From contig CALNXN010000011.1 in the NCBI GenBank assembly GCA_942490645.1, forward strand, positions 372,001 through 436,000: a stretch of DNA of 64,000 bases. Reading direction: 5' to 3'. Each line of letters starts with the position of its first letter. Positions within the stretch are counted from its first letter, which is position 1. Position numbers and translations under genes: made by a program. Source of the stretch: CALNXN01 sp942490645 (lineage in GTDB: Bacteria > Pseudomonadota > Alphaproteobacteria > Rhodobacterales > Rhodobacteraceae). A model generated the notes under the pieces. That model was not told the origin of the DNA, made no database searches, and saw only the letters and a list, made by a program, of their open reading frames with translations. This document shows positions 27,308 to 36,460 of the stretch, piece by piece.

Positions 27308-27944
27308 AAAGCTGTTTTGCCTCTTCCAAGGTGTCGAACATGATGAACTGCCCATTGACCAGTACGGCCGCAGATCGGGCAAATTTCTCAAGCGTTTGCG
27401 CCTGATGTGACACGATTATGATTGTTGTGGTGCGCAGCCGTTCTTGCAGAATCTGGCCGGCACGACGATTGAATTCCACATCTGTGGTGGACGGCATGCC
27501 TTCGTCGATAAGATACATATCGAAATCCAGCGCCAGCATCAGCGCAAAGGAAAACCGCGCGCGCATACCCGCCGAATAGGTGCCCAAAGGCTGATCAAAG
27601 TATTCGCCAAGATTGCAAAGCCAACGGCAAAAGCTTTCGACATAGTCCGGATCCAGGCCATAAAGCCGAGCAATATAACGACTGTTTTCCATAGCGGACA
27701 CCTTGGAGATTACACCCCCCATGAATCCAAGAGGGAAAGAGATGTTGCATCCGCGTCTGATCTCGCCCTCGTCGGGCTTTTCCAGACCTGCCATCATGTT
27801 GATAAGCGTGGTTTTGCCAGTGCCATTCGGAGCAAGCACACCAAGCGAATTTCCAAGTTCCACGCGAAAAGTGACCCGGTCAAGGATCACCTTGTGCTGG
27901 GTCCCAGTCCAAAAGGACTTTGACACGTTTTCGAACTCAAGCAT
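27285..27944 (-). CDS. kpsT: Capsule polysaccharide ABC transporter ATPase KpsT
   Basis: 219-residue ATPase of the ABC-2 capsule exporter. Walker A is APNGTGKTT, followed by the KpsT-typical LEKPDEGEIRRGCNISFPLGF; the signature is LGTYSAGMRARFSFAL and Walker B MYLIDEGMPS. GGAG is 6 bases before the ATG at 27944, so the longer in-frame start at 28070 is not used. The partner permease KpsM is not adjacent, which is unusual; it is not in this window. Confidence 0.92.
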   Translation of the reverse strand: MLEFENVSKSFWTGTQHKVILDRVTFRVELGNSLGVLAPNGTGKTTLINMMAGLEKPDEGEIRRGCNISFPLGFMGGVISKVSAMENSRYIARLYGLDPDYVESFCRWLCNLGEYFDQPLGTYSAGMRARFSFALMLALDFDMYLIDEGMPSTTDVEFNRRAGQILQERLRTTTIIIVSHQAQTLEKFARSAAVLVNGQFIMFDTLEEAKQLYDYETQG

Positions 27945-28202
27945 CAACTGCTCCGGTTTCTGCTTCGTGGTCCGGCTGCCCGGTTGGTGCCCTCTGTTTA
28001 CCAGAGGTGTGTTAAGAGAGTATTCGCTTACTTTGGCATTATTATGTCTTATCGGGAAACAAAAGCGCAACCTGCGGTGTTGACCGAAACCAGTTCACCG
28101 GCCACTTACCGCCGGAATGTCGACGTTTCGCCGTTGCTCGATTGTTTGCCAAGGGGCGACAGTGTGGGTGATGGCTTTGATGTGAGGCTCTTCAATCGCG
28201 CT

Positions 28203-29225
28203 TCAGGCGATGGTTTGCCATGCCAGACCGGCAATGATGGCACCGATCAATGCGAACCCAAGATATGCCGCGAACACACGTGGTTTGACCAAGGCCCAGA
28301 CAGCAATGGCCGCAGGTATGCAACTGACGCCGCCTGCGATCACAAACGACATCGCCGCACCTGGCGCCATGCCTTGGGCCAGCAACGCATCAACGAGTGG
28401 GACGGCTGCGTACCCGTTCAAATACGCCGGCGCACCGACCAAAGCGCCCATCACAATTGGCCAGACCCCTTCGCCGCCGAGCAGACCCGCAATCCATTCC
28501 GCAGGCACGTACCGCAACATCAAAGCTTCGACCACATAGGCCAGCGTCAGCCACTTCAGCAAAAACAACGCGTTCTCCATCGCTGTATCGCGGAATGTTT
28601 CGCGGCGCGCAGGTTCTGACCAGAACGACCAAACGGGCGCGCCAGAGAACGGTTTCTTGACGCCACAACACCCGCCCACAGCAGGGCGCGCGCGCAGCGG
28701 ATCGGCAAAGACGGCGGAGCGCGCGAAAAGCATTGTGCCGACGCCGCCAAAAACGCCCAGCGACACCGCGGCCGCTGCCTTGGCCAAGGCGAAATCAAAC
28801 CCCAAAGTGCCGGACGTGATCGCAAACATGGCCGGGTCCATCAGTGGGGATGCCAGCCAAAACGCCATAACAGCGGCCAATGGGGCGCCAACGGCCAAAA
28901 GCGCGGCGATAAACGGGATCACCTCACAACTGCAAAAGGGCGACAACCCACCCAAAAGAGCTGCCAGAACGATCATCCGGAGTTGATTGCCTTCAAAAGC
29001 CTTGGCCAAAAGCGTTTCGGCCCCACTCGCCTTGAGGTATGCCACAGCCAACACCGCAAAGGCGATAAAGGGCGCGGTGCTCCAGACGGCTTTGGCCGCA
29101 AAGACAACGGTTTCCACGAAGTGTGCGCTGTCGAGCAGACCCACCAAGGCCAGAAGCAAGGCTGTGAACACCCACGCATTCGGGCGCAGTCGGCGGGGTG
29201 GGGTGGTGGTTATGTCAGCCATGAT
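28203..29225 (-). CDS. DUF318/ArsP-like permease
   Basis: 340-residue polytopic protein (about eight to ten helices) of the permease family that includes ArsP and SO_0444-type metal exporters. The hallmark LLGGLSPFCSCEVIPFIAALL is present, with a second glycine-rich repeat GALVGAPAYLNGYAAVPLV. A central cytoplasmic loop carries GGCCGVKKP, a possible metal or metalloid site. The start overlaps the ArsR regulator stop, so the pair is one operon. Substrate could be an organoarsenical, copper or zinc; the sequence alone does not decide. Confidence 0.85.
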   Translation of the reverse strand: MMADITTTPPRRLRPNAWVFTALLLALVGLLDSAHFVETVVFAAKAVWSTAPFIAFAVLAVAYLKASGAETLLAKAFEGNQLRMIVLAALLGGLSPFCSCEVIPFIAALLAVGAPLAAVMAFWLASPLMDPAMFAITSGTLGFDFALAKAAAAVSLGVFGGVGTMLFARSAVFADPLRARPAVGGCCGVKKPFSGAPVWSFWSEPARRETFRDTAMENALFLLKWLTLAYVVEALMLRYVPAEWIAGLLGGEGVWPIVMGALVGAPAYLNGYAAVPLVDALLAQGMAPGAAMSFVIAGGVSCIPAAIAVWALVKPRVFAAYLGFALIGAIIAGLAWQTIA

Positions 29226-29553
29226 CATGTGCTTTCGTTGGTGTGTCTGCACAGCATTCTGTCAGCAAGAACTCTGACAGGCTTTGCAATTCTTTGTAGG
29301 CGATGGCCGCGCATATGATGCTGCGGCCTTGTTTCATCTGCGCGACCAGACCGGCCGACGTCAGGATCTTCATGTGGTGTGTCAATGTACTGCCGGACAC
29401 GCCGGTGCGTGTCGCCAGATCGCCAATGCTCAAACCCTCCGGTCCAGCACGTACCAGCGCGCGCAACACGGACAGACGTTGTTCAGACCCCAAAGCGGCA
29501 AACTGACTGGCGGCCAAGGTAAGAGGGTCGGGGGAGGGCGATTCTATTTTCAT
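29215..29553 (-). CDS. ArsR-family winged-helix repressor
   Basis: 112-residue regulator. The helix-turn-helix is IGDLATRTGVSGSTLTHHMKILTSAGLV, followed by the wing MKQGRSIICAAI. The C-terminal tail LLTECCADTPTKAHDHG has a Cys-Cys pair and two His that could bind a metal or arsenite. The start at 29553 (MKIESPSPD) is preferred over the long upstream extension to 29691, which would overlap the operator. Likely represses itself and the coupled permease and releases on ligand binding. Confidence 0.9.
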   Translation of the reverse strand: MKIESPSPDPLTLAASQFAALGSEQRLSVLRALVRAGPEGLSIGDLATRTGVSGSTLTHHMKILTSAGLVAQMKQGRSIICAAIAYKELQSLSEFLLTECCADTPTKAHDHG

Positions 29554-29562
29554 ATTTCTAGT

Positions 29563-29614
29563 TTTATCGAAATGATACCGTAATGCAATGATTATTCGAT
29601 AAACATCGAAATGA
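29563..29614. promoter_or_regulatory. Probable ArsR operator
   Basis: Inverted repeat TTTATCGA at 29563-29570 and TCGATAAA at 29596-29603, plus the 10-base direct repeat ATCGAAATGA at 29566-29575 and 29605-29614. It lies just upstream of the arsR start in the divergent gap with the UDG-like gene. The repeat could serve as the dimer site for the ArsR repressor; the centre spacing (25 bases) is longer than usual, so two overlapping sites are possible. Confidence 0.5.
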
Positions 29615-29656
29615 AGGGGCTGGCTTTTGGTGATCGGCCTATTACGTTGCCCGGTG

Positions 29657-30247
29657 ATGAAAGACATCCGCCCACAGATCAGCGCCTGCACGCTTTGCGC
29701 CGAAAGGTTTGCGGCGACACCAACGGGTCACGCCCCGCGCCCAGTCGTGTGGTTTGACCAAAGCGCGCGCATTTTGATCGCAGGGCAAGCGCCGGGCGCG
29801 AAAGTGCATGCGTCGGGCCGTCCGTTTACCGATCCGTCCGGAGACCGTCTGCGCAGTTGGATGGGAATGGATGTGCCAACGTTTTACGACCGCAGGCGTG
29901 TTGCAATCGTCCCAATGGCGTTTTGTTTTCCGGGTTACGACGCCAACGGCGCAGACCTGCCGCCGCCGGCAATTTGTGCACAGACATGGCGCGCGCAGGC
30001 ATTGGAAACCTTAGCCGACATTCGCCTGACCATCGTGATCGGGGCCTATGCGATGCGGTATCATCTGGGTCGCAAGATGCCCGTCACTCGGGCGGTGCGT
30101 CAGATGGATCAGCATGGCGCGGGCATCTTTGCCTTGCCTCATCCAAGCTGGCGCAATACCGGGTGGATCAAGAAAAACCCTTGGTTTGAGGCGGATGTTT
30201 TGCCCGAACTCAAAACCCGTGTGGCGGAGGCTCTGAATGGAACTTGA
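29657..30247 (+). CDS. Uracil-DNA glycosylase family protein
   Basis: 196-residue UDG-superfamily protein. Visible motifs: GQAPGAKVHASGRPFTDPSG (motif 1, as in family 4/TDG-like enzymes) and ALPHPSWRN (motif 2, H-P-S). Four possible iron-sulfur cysteines occur (ACTLCAERF at the N-terminus, CFPGYD and ICAQTW), but spacing does not clearly match the Fe-S family 4 set. It is shorter and has a different N-terminus from Ung. The start at 29657 (MKDIRPQIS) is chosen to avoid the ArsR operator. Role in removal of deaminated bases is inferred. Confidence 0.82.
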   Translation: MKDIRPQISACTLCAERFAATPTGHAPRPVVWFDQSARILIAGQAPGAKVHASGRPFTDPSGDRLRSWMGMDVPTFYDRRRVAIVPMAFCFPGYDANGADLPPPAICAQTWRAQALETLADIRLTIVIGAYAMRYHLGRKMPVTRAVRQMDQHGAGIFALPHPSWRNTGWIKKNPWFEADVLPELKTRVAEALNGT

Positions 30248-31031
30248 GACGCAGCTGGATTTGACCCATGCCGCTATGGAAAACGCGCCAGAAGACGACG
30301 CGATGCGGCTACAGTTCTATGACCGGGTGGCGCACACGGAACTCTTTTTGCTGCTCGAACATGAGCCGGACGCGGCAGAGACCATCACACCGGAACTCTT
30401 TGATCTGGGAGAGGCGCAGTACCTGCTGGCCTTTGATCGTGAAGAACGTCTGGCCCAATTTGTCGGACGCGAGGCACCATATGCTGCGGTTTCCGGCCGC
30501 GTGATCGCGCAAATGCTGGATGGGCAGGGTATCGGCATCGCGTTGAACCTCGAAGTTGCTCCGTCGTCGATCTTGCTGCCACCGGACGCCATGCAGTGGC
30601 TCAGCCAGACATTGGGTCAAACGCCGGACGAGGTCGAAGCGCGACCGACAGAGCTTTTGGCGCCAAGAGGCCTGCCGGAGCAATTACTTTCAACGCTTGA
30701 CACGCGACTGGCAAGTGCGATGGGGCTGGCGCAATCCGCCTATCTCGCCCGAGTGCGATATGAGACCGGTGGACAGGGGCACATACTGGGTTTTGTCGGC
30801 GCAGTCCCGCAGGCCAAGGGTGCGTTGACCCAGCTTGCGAGCGAGGCGCTGACCTTTTCCGGGATCGAAGCAGGTGCCATGGATGTGGCGTTTTTTGCGC
30901 CGGGTGATCCGATTGTCGCACGGCTCAACCGCGTCGGGTTGCGGTTCGATCTGCCACAGCCTGAAAGCGCCAGTGAGAACGCCCGGCCTGTACCAGGAAG
31001 CGATCCCGAAAAGCCACCGATCCTCAGATAG
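30237..31031 (+). CDS. SseB-family protein
   Basis: 264-residue acidic protein. The N-terminal half (RVAHTELFLLLEHEPD, TPELFDLGEAQYLLAFDREERLAQF, GIGIALNLEVAPSSILLPPDAMQWL) matches the SseB N-terminal domain seen in Rhodobacteraceae housekeeping proteins; here it is not linked to type III secretion. The C-terminal half is a second alpha/beta region. It overlaps the UDG-like gene by 11 bases, so the two are coupled. Function unknown. Confidence 0.8.
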   Translation: MELETQLDLTHAAMENAPEDDAMRLQFYDRVAHTELFLLLEHEPDAAETITPELFDLGEAQYLLAFDREERLAQFVGREAPYAAVSGRVIAQMLDGQGIGIALNLEVAPSSILLPPDAMQWLSQTLGQTPDEVEARPTELLAPRGLPEQLLSTLDTRLASAMGLAQSAYLARVRYETGGQGHILGFVGAVPQAKGALTQLASEALTFSGIEAGAMDVAFFAPGDPIVARLNRVGLRFDLPQPESASENARPVPGSDPEKPPILR

Positions 31032-31184
31032 CGGCATATTGTAACAACCGATCACGCATTTAGCTGTGTTTTCACAAGCCTGAGAGAACACCGCAACAGG
31101 GGTGTCACGGGCAAATCTTTCCGCTTAGTTGGCTTCTATCGCAGCAAGCGCACCACCGCGTTGCCTCACCATAGGAGACTGTCC

Positions 31185-31709
31185 ATGACCCGTTTTTCCA
31201 TAACAATCGCCGCCGCCGCCACGGCCCTGACGTTTGCCACGGCAGCATTTGCCGGGCCACAATACGTCGACAATACCGGCTTCGCTGTGTCTGGCTATGA
31301 TGTCGTGGCCTATTTCGACCTTGAACAATCAGCCGTCGGCGTGGCGCAACCGGCTGCGGTGCCCGGCGACAAGGACATCACATCCGACTACAATGGCGCC
31401 ACATTCGCGTTTTCCTCAGCGGAAAACAAGGCGCGCTTTGACGCCAACCCCGAGGCCTTCGTTCCGCAATATGATGGGCATTGCGCCTACGGTGTCTCCA
31501 AAGGTGGCAAGGTTCCGGGCAACCCTAATCTGTGGCGCATTGTGGATGGAAAACTGTTCTTGAACATCACAAAAAACGTTGTGGGCTTTTGGGAAGAAGA
31601 TATTCCCGCTAACATCTCCTTGGCGGAAAACAATTGGGTCAGCATCGAACCTACGGATGCATCTGACCGGCCCATTCCGCAGTTTGAAAGCATGGCACCT
31701 ACGGAGTGA
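31185..31709 (+). CDS. Secreted YHS-domain protein
   Basis: 174-residue protein with a signal peptide (MTRFSITIAAAATALTFATA ... AFAGPQ) and a YHS domain (GYDVVAYFDL, YNGATFAFSSAENKARFDANPEAF, PQYDGHCAYGVSKG). YHS domains often bind metal; here the canonical Y-H-S residues and the cysteine in GHCAYG are the likely ligands. GGAGA precedes the ATG at 31185. It overlaps the rhodanese gene by 4 bases, suggesting a shared redox or metal-related role in the periplasm. Confidence 0.88.
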   Translation: MTRFSITIAAAATALTFATAAFAGPQYVDNTGFAVSGYDVVAYFDLEQSAVGVAQPAAVPGDKDITSDYNGATFAFSSAENKARFDANPEAFVPQYDGHCAYGVSKGGKVPGNPNLWRIVDGKLFLNITKNVVGFWEEDIPANISLAENNWVSIEPTDASDRPIPQFESMAPTE

Positions 31710-32197
31710 ACGTGACGCAAACGCTGCAAAGCAAGACACGGCCGTCGGGTTCGACCCGGCGGCGCATTCTTTTTGGCGGCGGGGTCGCGATTTTGACCGC
31801 CGGGGCCGTGTCTGCGCGCTGGTTCAACATATGGGCGGAAACGGGCGATACGGCACTTTCCGCGCCTGATGCGCACAAGGCTGCAATTACGGGTGACATC
31901 ATTCTGGTTGATATTCGCCGCCCTGACGAATGGTCCCTGACGGGCGTCGGAGAGGGAGCCGTGTTGATTGATATGCGCCGCCCGGATTTCGTCGACGCGC
32001 TTTCTGCGGCGGTCAATGGTGACCACGATCGCCCGATCGCGCTGATCTGTGCGCGCGGGGTCCGGTCCCGTCGATTGGGGGCGCAACTGGCACAGGCCGG
32101 GTTCAGCGCCATTCTCGACGTGTCCGAAGGGATGCTTGGCTCCGGCGCTGGTCCGGGGTGGGTCAAACGGGGTTTGCCCGTCGTGCGTGTCAACTGA
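31706..32197 (+). CDS. Membrane-anchored rhodanese-like protein
   Basis: 163-residue protein with an N-terminal membrane helix (RILFGGGVAILTAGAVSARWF) and a rhodanese domain in the periplasm (DIILVDIRRPDEW, then the active loop ALICARGVRSRRLGAQLA with the catalytic cysteine in CARGVRS). Predicted sulfurtransferase. The GTG start at 31706 overlaps the YHS stop. The loop is six residues as in sulfur-transferring rather than phosphatase rhodaneses. Confidence 0.88.
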   Translation: MNVTQTLQSKTRPSGSTRRRILFGGGVAILTAGAVSARWFNIWAETGDTALSAPDAHKAAITGDIILVDIRRPDEWSLTGVGEGAVLIDMRRPDFVDALSAAVNGDHDRPIALICARGVRSRRLGAQLAQAGFSAILDVSEGMLGSGAGPGWVKRGLPVVRVN

Positions 32198-32204
32198 CGT
32201 GATC

Positions 32205-33053
32205 ATGGGGCGGATCATTGCAGCGGGCCTTTTTGCTGCAACGGCTTTTGCCGGGCAACCCGCAGCGGCGGCCTGCGCAAGGGATCCCGCGCCTTGTCAA
32301 GTTGCGCTGGGCGAATATCACATTCGCCTGCCCGACGGACCGGCCAAAGGCGCTCTGCTATATATCCACGGATTTGGCGGCAATGGGGCCGGCGCATTGC
32401 GACCCAAAGAGTGGGTCAACACCGCCTTGTCACGTGGGTATGCGGTGATCGCGCCTGACGGCCTGCCTTTTGCAGCAGGGCGGCCCAGCGGTTGGTCGTT
32501 TTTCCCAGGTCGCGCAAAGAACCGCGATGAACTGGCGTTTCTGACGTCTGTACGCGACGATGCGGCAGCCCGTTTTGATCTCGATGCGGATGCGATGATC
32601 CTGACCGGTTTTTCCATCGGTGGGTCGATGACATCCTATGTCGCCTGTGAAGACCCCGACAGTTTTTCTGTGTTCGCGCCGGTCGCGGGAGGGTTTTGGC
32701 GACCGCATCCTGACGGGTGCGCAGGCCCTGTGCAGCTTTTCCATACGCATGGCTGGACGGATACAACTGTTCCGCTTGAGGGCCGGGTGATACGTGGCGA
32801 AGACGCCAACGACCCTGCCGCGCTTATTCAAGGTGATATCTTTTACACGATGCGCATGTGGCGTGAGGCCAATGAGTGCACCCAGTTGCGCGCGGATCGA
32901 TTTGTGACGACCGGGCCGTTTCTGCGTCGATCCTGGGACAGATGCGCGGACGGCTCCGCGCTTGAGTTTGCGGTTTTCCCCGGTGGTCACGTCGTCCCAG
33001 ACGGTTGGGCGGATATGATACTCGACTGGGCCGAAGGTCTCTCGGGCGAATAA
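32205..33053 (+). CDS. Secreted LpqC/PHB-depolymerase-like alpha/beta hydrolase
   Basis: 282-residue extracytoplasmic esterase with a signal peptide (MGRIIAAGLFAATAFAGQPA). The oxyanion segment is LLYIHGFGGNG, the nucleophile elbow GFSIGGSM and the catalytic His probably in FPGGHVVPDGW; six cysteines suggest disulfides. Related to feruloyl esterase and poly(3-hydroxybutyrate) depolymerase (LpqC) families; the true substrate is unknown. The ATG at 32205 lies 7 bases after the rhodanese stop, so the gene is cotranscribed with YHS and rhodanese. It ends exactly at opgH. Confidence 0.85.
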   Translation: MGRIIAAGLFAATAFAGQPAAAACARDPAPCQVALGEYHIRLPDGPAKGALLYIHGFGGNGAGALRPKEWVNTALSRGYAVIAPDGLPFAAGRPSGWSFFPGRAKNRDELAFLTSVRDDAAARFDLDADAMILTGFSIGGSMTSYVACEDPDSFSVFAPVAGGFWRPHPDGCAGPVQLFHTHGWTDTTVPLEGRVIRGEDANDPAALIQGDIFYTMRMWREANECTQLRADRFVTTGPFLRRSWDRCADGSALEFAVFPGGHVVPDGWADMILDWAEGLSGE

Positions 33054-34949
33054 TCACTCAGCCGGTGTGGCAGGGGCGTCTGCTGCCAGAATAGCCTGCA
33101 GTCGCGTACGTTCGCGCCGGGCGCGCAAAACGATGGCAGGCTCGCGCAGCGTGTTGGGGCTGTCCATACGCAAACCGCGTGGCAAAGCGTCGGCAATCCG
33201 AACGGCACTGAGCGCGGACAAGGGCACAGCCAGACACAGGCTCACAACGATCGGTAAAAGCCACATCGACACCAGCCCCGAAGCCAAGCCAAGCAGCAAG
33301 ACCACCCCCAGAACCGTTTCGAGCCAGTGAAACCGCAGCATCGTCGCGAGAGGATAAGACTGAGCGTGGCGGCGCTGGGCCACCCACGCATCTGACCGTC
33401 CCATCGCTGCCCGTAACACGGCTCGCGTCTGCTGGATCATCAAAACCGGCGCGTAGGCGATCGACAAGGCGACCTCTACACAGAAGGCAACCGCAAAAGC
33501 GCGCCGTCCACCGTAGATACGTGTGGCCTTGGGGTGCAGCGCGATGATCGATGCCCCGACGATTTTGGGCGTTAATAGCATCGCGTACATGATCATCAGG
33601 AATACGGCACTGTCGATATGGCTCATGGCGGGGGGCCAATCGGGAAACAGGGGGTTGGTCTCGTTGAAATAGCGGATCACGTTGGTTTCTGAATCCTTGC
33701 CCAGCAACGCCCAGAAGATCAGCAAAACAAACCACGCAGGTGACAGAAGGTAACTGACCGCACCGTGCAGCATGTGGAACCGGGAGACCGGATGCAGGCC
33801 TTTGGTGCCCAGCAACCGCAAGTGCTGCAGGTTGCCCCGGCACCAGCGTTGATCACGCAGGACATAATCAATCAATGTGCCGGGTGTCTCTTCAAAGCTG
33901 CCAGTGACACGAGGCAGGAACCGCACGCCCCAACCGGCGCGACGCAGCAATCCGGCTTCGACGAAATCATGGCTCAGGATCAGATCATCGCGTCCTTTGC
34001 GACCGCGCAGATGCGGCAGTCCCGCAGATTGAGCAAAAGCGCGGGTACGGATGATCGCGTTGTGGCCCCAATAGTTGCCTTCGCGACGCGCCCATTTGGC
34101 AAGCCCTTCGGCCAGCAACCAACCATAGGCGATGTTGGAAAACTGCTGCAGGCGCGCAAATACTGTCTGCGCTCCGATCAGCATCGGAAATGTTTGGATC
34201 AACCCCGCATCTGGATCAGCGGAAAGTTCGTTGGCCAATCGTTGAATGGTACGGCCTGCCATCAGGCTGTCGGCATCCAGCACGACCATTGCGTCATAGG
34301 CAGCACCCCATCCGACAATCCAATCCATCAGGTTTCCGACCTTCTTGTCGGTGTTCATGGGGCGACGGCGATAATAGACGGCAATGCTGTCGGGCGCGTG
34401 AAGGCGAAGGGCGGCAAAGGCGCGCGCCTCCTCTTCAGCAATCTGGTTATCGGTCGTGTCCGATAGAATGAACAGGTTGAAACGATGCCCCGTTTGCTGG
34501 CTTTGCAGGTCCGACAACATAGCGGCGGCATTGCCGAACACATCGCTGGGTACTTCGTTGTAGATCGGTACCAAAAGGGCCACGTCCAAGGGTGTGCCGC
34601 TTTGCGCCGGGCGTTCGTTGGATGTTTCGCGTGCCAGCAATCCCGCGATTGCGACACCGACTGTGCTGACCGATAATGTGACCCAGACAAAGGTGGCGCC
34701 GATCATGCTAAGCAGCGCCCATTCCAGACCGCTCATCCCGGTTTCGGCCAGCCATCCATACAGACCGTAAATCAGGCAAATCGTTCCGATCAGCGCAGGC
34801 AGGAAGACAGCCGTGCGCCAAAGGGATGCCCCTTTTTCGGAGTGTGCCGCCACCCGATGCCCAGGCGCTTTGCCCAGATCTTGCGGCACCATGTCCAGAG
34901 GCGCGCGAACGGGCATGTTCGGACCGGTTTGGATCATGTCCGTGTCCAC
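33054..34949 (-). CDS. opgH: Glucans biosynthesis glucosyltransferase H
   Basis: 631-residue inner-membrane family 2 glycosyltransferase that polymerises UDP-glucose into the linear backbone of osmoregulated periplasmic glucans. Two N-terminal membrane helices (TAVFLPALIGTICLIYGLYG and WALLSMIGATFVWVTLSVST) precede the cytosolic catalytic domain with LLVPIYNE, DADSLM, SHDFVEAG and RDQRWCRGNLQHL (D, D, D, QxxRW motif). Membrane helices follow to the C-terminus. Shorter than E. coli OpgH (847 residues), as in Rhodobacter. Third gene of opgC-opgG-opgH, overlapping opgG by 16 bases. Confidence 0.94.
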   Translation of the reverse strand: MDTDMIQTGPNMPVRAPLDMVPQDLGKAPGHRVAAHSEKGASLWRTAVFLPALIGTICLIYGLYGWLAETGMSGLEWALLSMIGATFVWVTLSVSTVGVAIAGLLARETSNERPAQSGTPLDVALLVPIYNEVPSDVFGNAAAMLSDLQSQQTGHRFNLFILSDTTDNQIAEEEARAFAALRLHAPDSIAVYYRRRPMNTDKKVGNLMDWIVGWGAAYDAMVVLDADSLMAGRTIQRLANELSADPDAGLIQTFPMLIGAQTVFARLQQFSNIAYGWLLAEGLAKWARREGNYWGHNAIIRTRAFAQSAGLPHLRGRKGRDDLILSHDFVEAGLLRRAGWGVRFLPRVTGSFEETPGTLIDYVLRDQRWCRGNLQHLRLLGTKGLHPVSRFHMLHGAVSYLLSPAWFVLLIFWALLGKDSETNVIRYFNETNPLFPDWPPAMSHIDSAVFLMIMYAMLLTPKIVGASIIALHPKATRIYGGRRAFAVAFCVEVALSIAYAPVLMIQQTRAVLRAAMGRSDAWVAQRRHAQSYPLATMLRFHWLETVLGVVLLLGLASGLVSMWLLPIVVSLCLAVPLSALSAVRIADALPRGLRMDSPNTLREPAIVLRARRERTRLQAILAADAPATPAE

Positions 34950-36460
34950 CGATAAAGCCAGACTTCGGATAGGGGGTCGCCGTTGTGGCGCAGTTGTGCG
35001 CGAAATTCGATCAGGGTTTCTTCGCCGGGTTGGAAGGTAAACGCCAAACGTGGGCCACCTGTTTCGGGGTTGCGTTGCACCAGGCCTTCAGTGGTCTCGC
35101 CAGCGCTGCCACGCACAAGAACATCCAACTCCGCTAGGTCCGCGGGCAGGGCCGCTCCATTCTCGAAATCAATGGCCACGATATTGCCACCCTCTGGGCG
35201 TGCGCCGATGGCCGTGCCTAACACCCGCAAGGGCCGGTCCTCGATCATGCCGGGGTTTGCGCCCCAATCCAACGAGTAACTCATGCTGTGCTCGGTGCCA
35301 GCGGGGATCGGGGTCGCAGGGCGCCAATAGGCCACAATATTATCGTAGATTTCGAGGTCGGCGGGGATTTCGACAAGCGTGACCGCGCCTTGTCCCCAAC
35401 CCTCGTGTGGGGTCACCCAAAGCGATGGCCGCTTGTGATAAAGCGCCTCAAGATCGGCATAGTCGGAAAACTTGCGCGGCCTTTGCATCAGCCCAAAGCC
35501 GCGCGGATTGCTGTCGGAAAACGCGCTGATCTGGAGGGTGAGTGGGTTGGACAGTGGCCGCCAGATCACTTCGCCCGCGCCATTGTGGATCAACAGGCCA
35601 TCGCTGTCATGCACGGCGGGGCGAAAATCCGAGAACCGCTGGCGCATCGTTTCGTCAAAGAGAAACATCGAAGTCAGCGGCGCGATGCCCACATGGCTCA
35701 TATCCTGACGCGCAAAAAGGGTCGCGGTGATGTCCATGCGCAGCGTGTCGCCATGCGTGATGGTAAAGCGATACGCGCCAGTGCAACTGACGCTGTCCAA
35801 CAAGGCATGCAGAACAATGGACGGTGCGCCGGGTTCCGGCGTTTCGATCCAGAAGGCGGTGAAATCGGGAAATTCTTCGCCCATCGGGTCGCCAGTTTTC
35901 AGCGCAAGACCGCGCGCCGATATCCCATAATTCTGGCCGGTGCCGATCCCCCTGAAATAGCTCGCACCTTGGAAAACCGCGTATTCCTGGAAAATCCCGG
36001 GCTGTTGCAACTCGGCGCGCAAACGCAAACCAGAGTAGCCCAAGGTGTCGTCGATTTCCACGTCGGGGAATTTGTCTGTGGTGTCGAAAACACCCATGTC
36101 GAATTTCAAAAGCCGCTCTGTTCGGTCCTCGACGACATGCACTTCGACGGGTTGGGGAAAATACAGGCCGGGTGGGAACACATCTACCCGCTGTGGCGTT
36201 TCTGTGCCTTCCCAAAGCGCGTTGCGCCCATCGAACCAAATCTTGCGGTACTGATCATACGTCAGGTTCCGCCAGCTTTCAGGGATCAACGGACGAGGGG
36301 TGTATTCTTGGGCAGCCATTGCCCGCGCGCGGTCCAAAACGATGGACGCATCGAAGGGTGCGGCATCGCCCAATTGCAGTCCCGGCTCAGAGGCCAATGC
36401 CCCTGTGGGAACAGCGGCCAGCGCCGCCAAAGACTTGAGAACATCGCGGCGGAGCATCAT
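34934..36460 (-). CDS. opgG: Glucan biosynthesis protein G (periplasmic)
   Basis: 508-residue periplasmic OpgG/OpgD-family protein with a signal peptide (LKSLAALAAVPTGALA) of Tat-less type. Motifs: FDGRNALWEG, FPPGLYFPQPVEVHVV, FRGIGTGQNYGISARGLAL and ASYF, then the C-terminal Ig-like domain. It is required for glucan branching; recent structural work in the family indicates glucosidase activity, which I cannot confirm from sequence. Overlaps opgC by 4 bases and opgH by 16. Confidence 0.94.
   Translation of the reverse strand: MMLRRDVLKSLAALAAVPTGALASEPGLQLGDAAPFDASIVLDRARAMAAQEYTPRPLIPESWRNLTYDQYRKIWFDGRNALWEGTETPQRVDVFPPGLYFPQPVEVHVVEDRTERLLKFDMGVFDTTDKFPDVEIDDTLGYSGLRLRAELQQPGIFQEYAVFQGASYFRGIGTGQNYGISARGLALKTGDPMGEEFPDFTAFWIETPEPGAPSIVLHALLDSVSCTGAYRFTITHGDTLRMDITATLFARQDMSHVGIAPLTSMFLFDETMRQRFSDFRPAVHDSDGLLIHNGAGEVIWRPLSNPLTLQISAFSDSNPRGFGLMQRPRKFSDYADLEALYHKRPSLWVTPHEGWGQGAVTLVEIPADLEIYDNIVAYWRPATPIPAGTEHSMSYSLDWGANPGMIEDRPLRVLGTAIGARPEGGNIVAIDFENGAALPADLAELDVLVRGSAGETTEGLVQRNPETGGPRLAFTFQPGEETLIEFRAQLRHNGDPLSEVWLYRWTRT

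Noticed and set aside
28044..28619. Plus-strand frame starting MSYRETKAQPAV upstream of and antisense to the permease
   Set aside because: No ribosome site or family; most of it is antisense to the permease. The first 50 codons could be a remnant, but I cannot support it.
30237..31031. SseB-like protein as a sign of type III secretion
   Set aside because: No secretion genes nearby; the domain is common in Rhodobacteraceae housekeeping loci.
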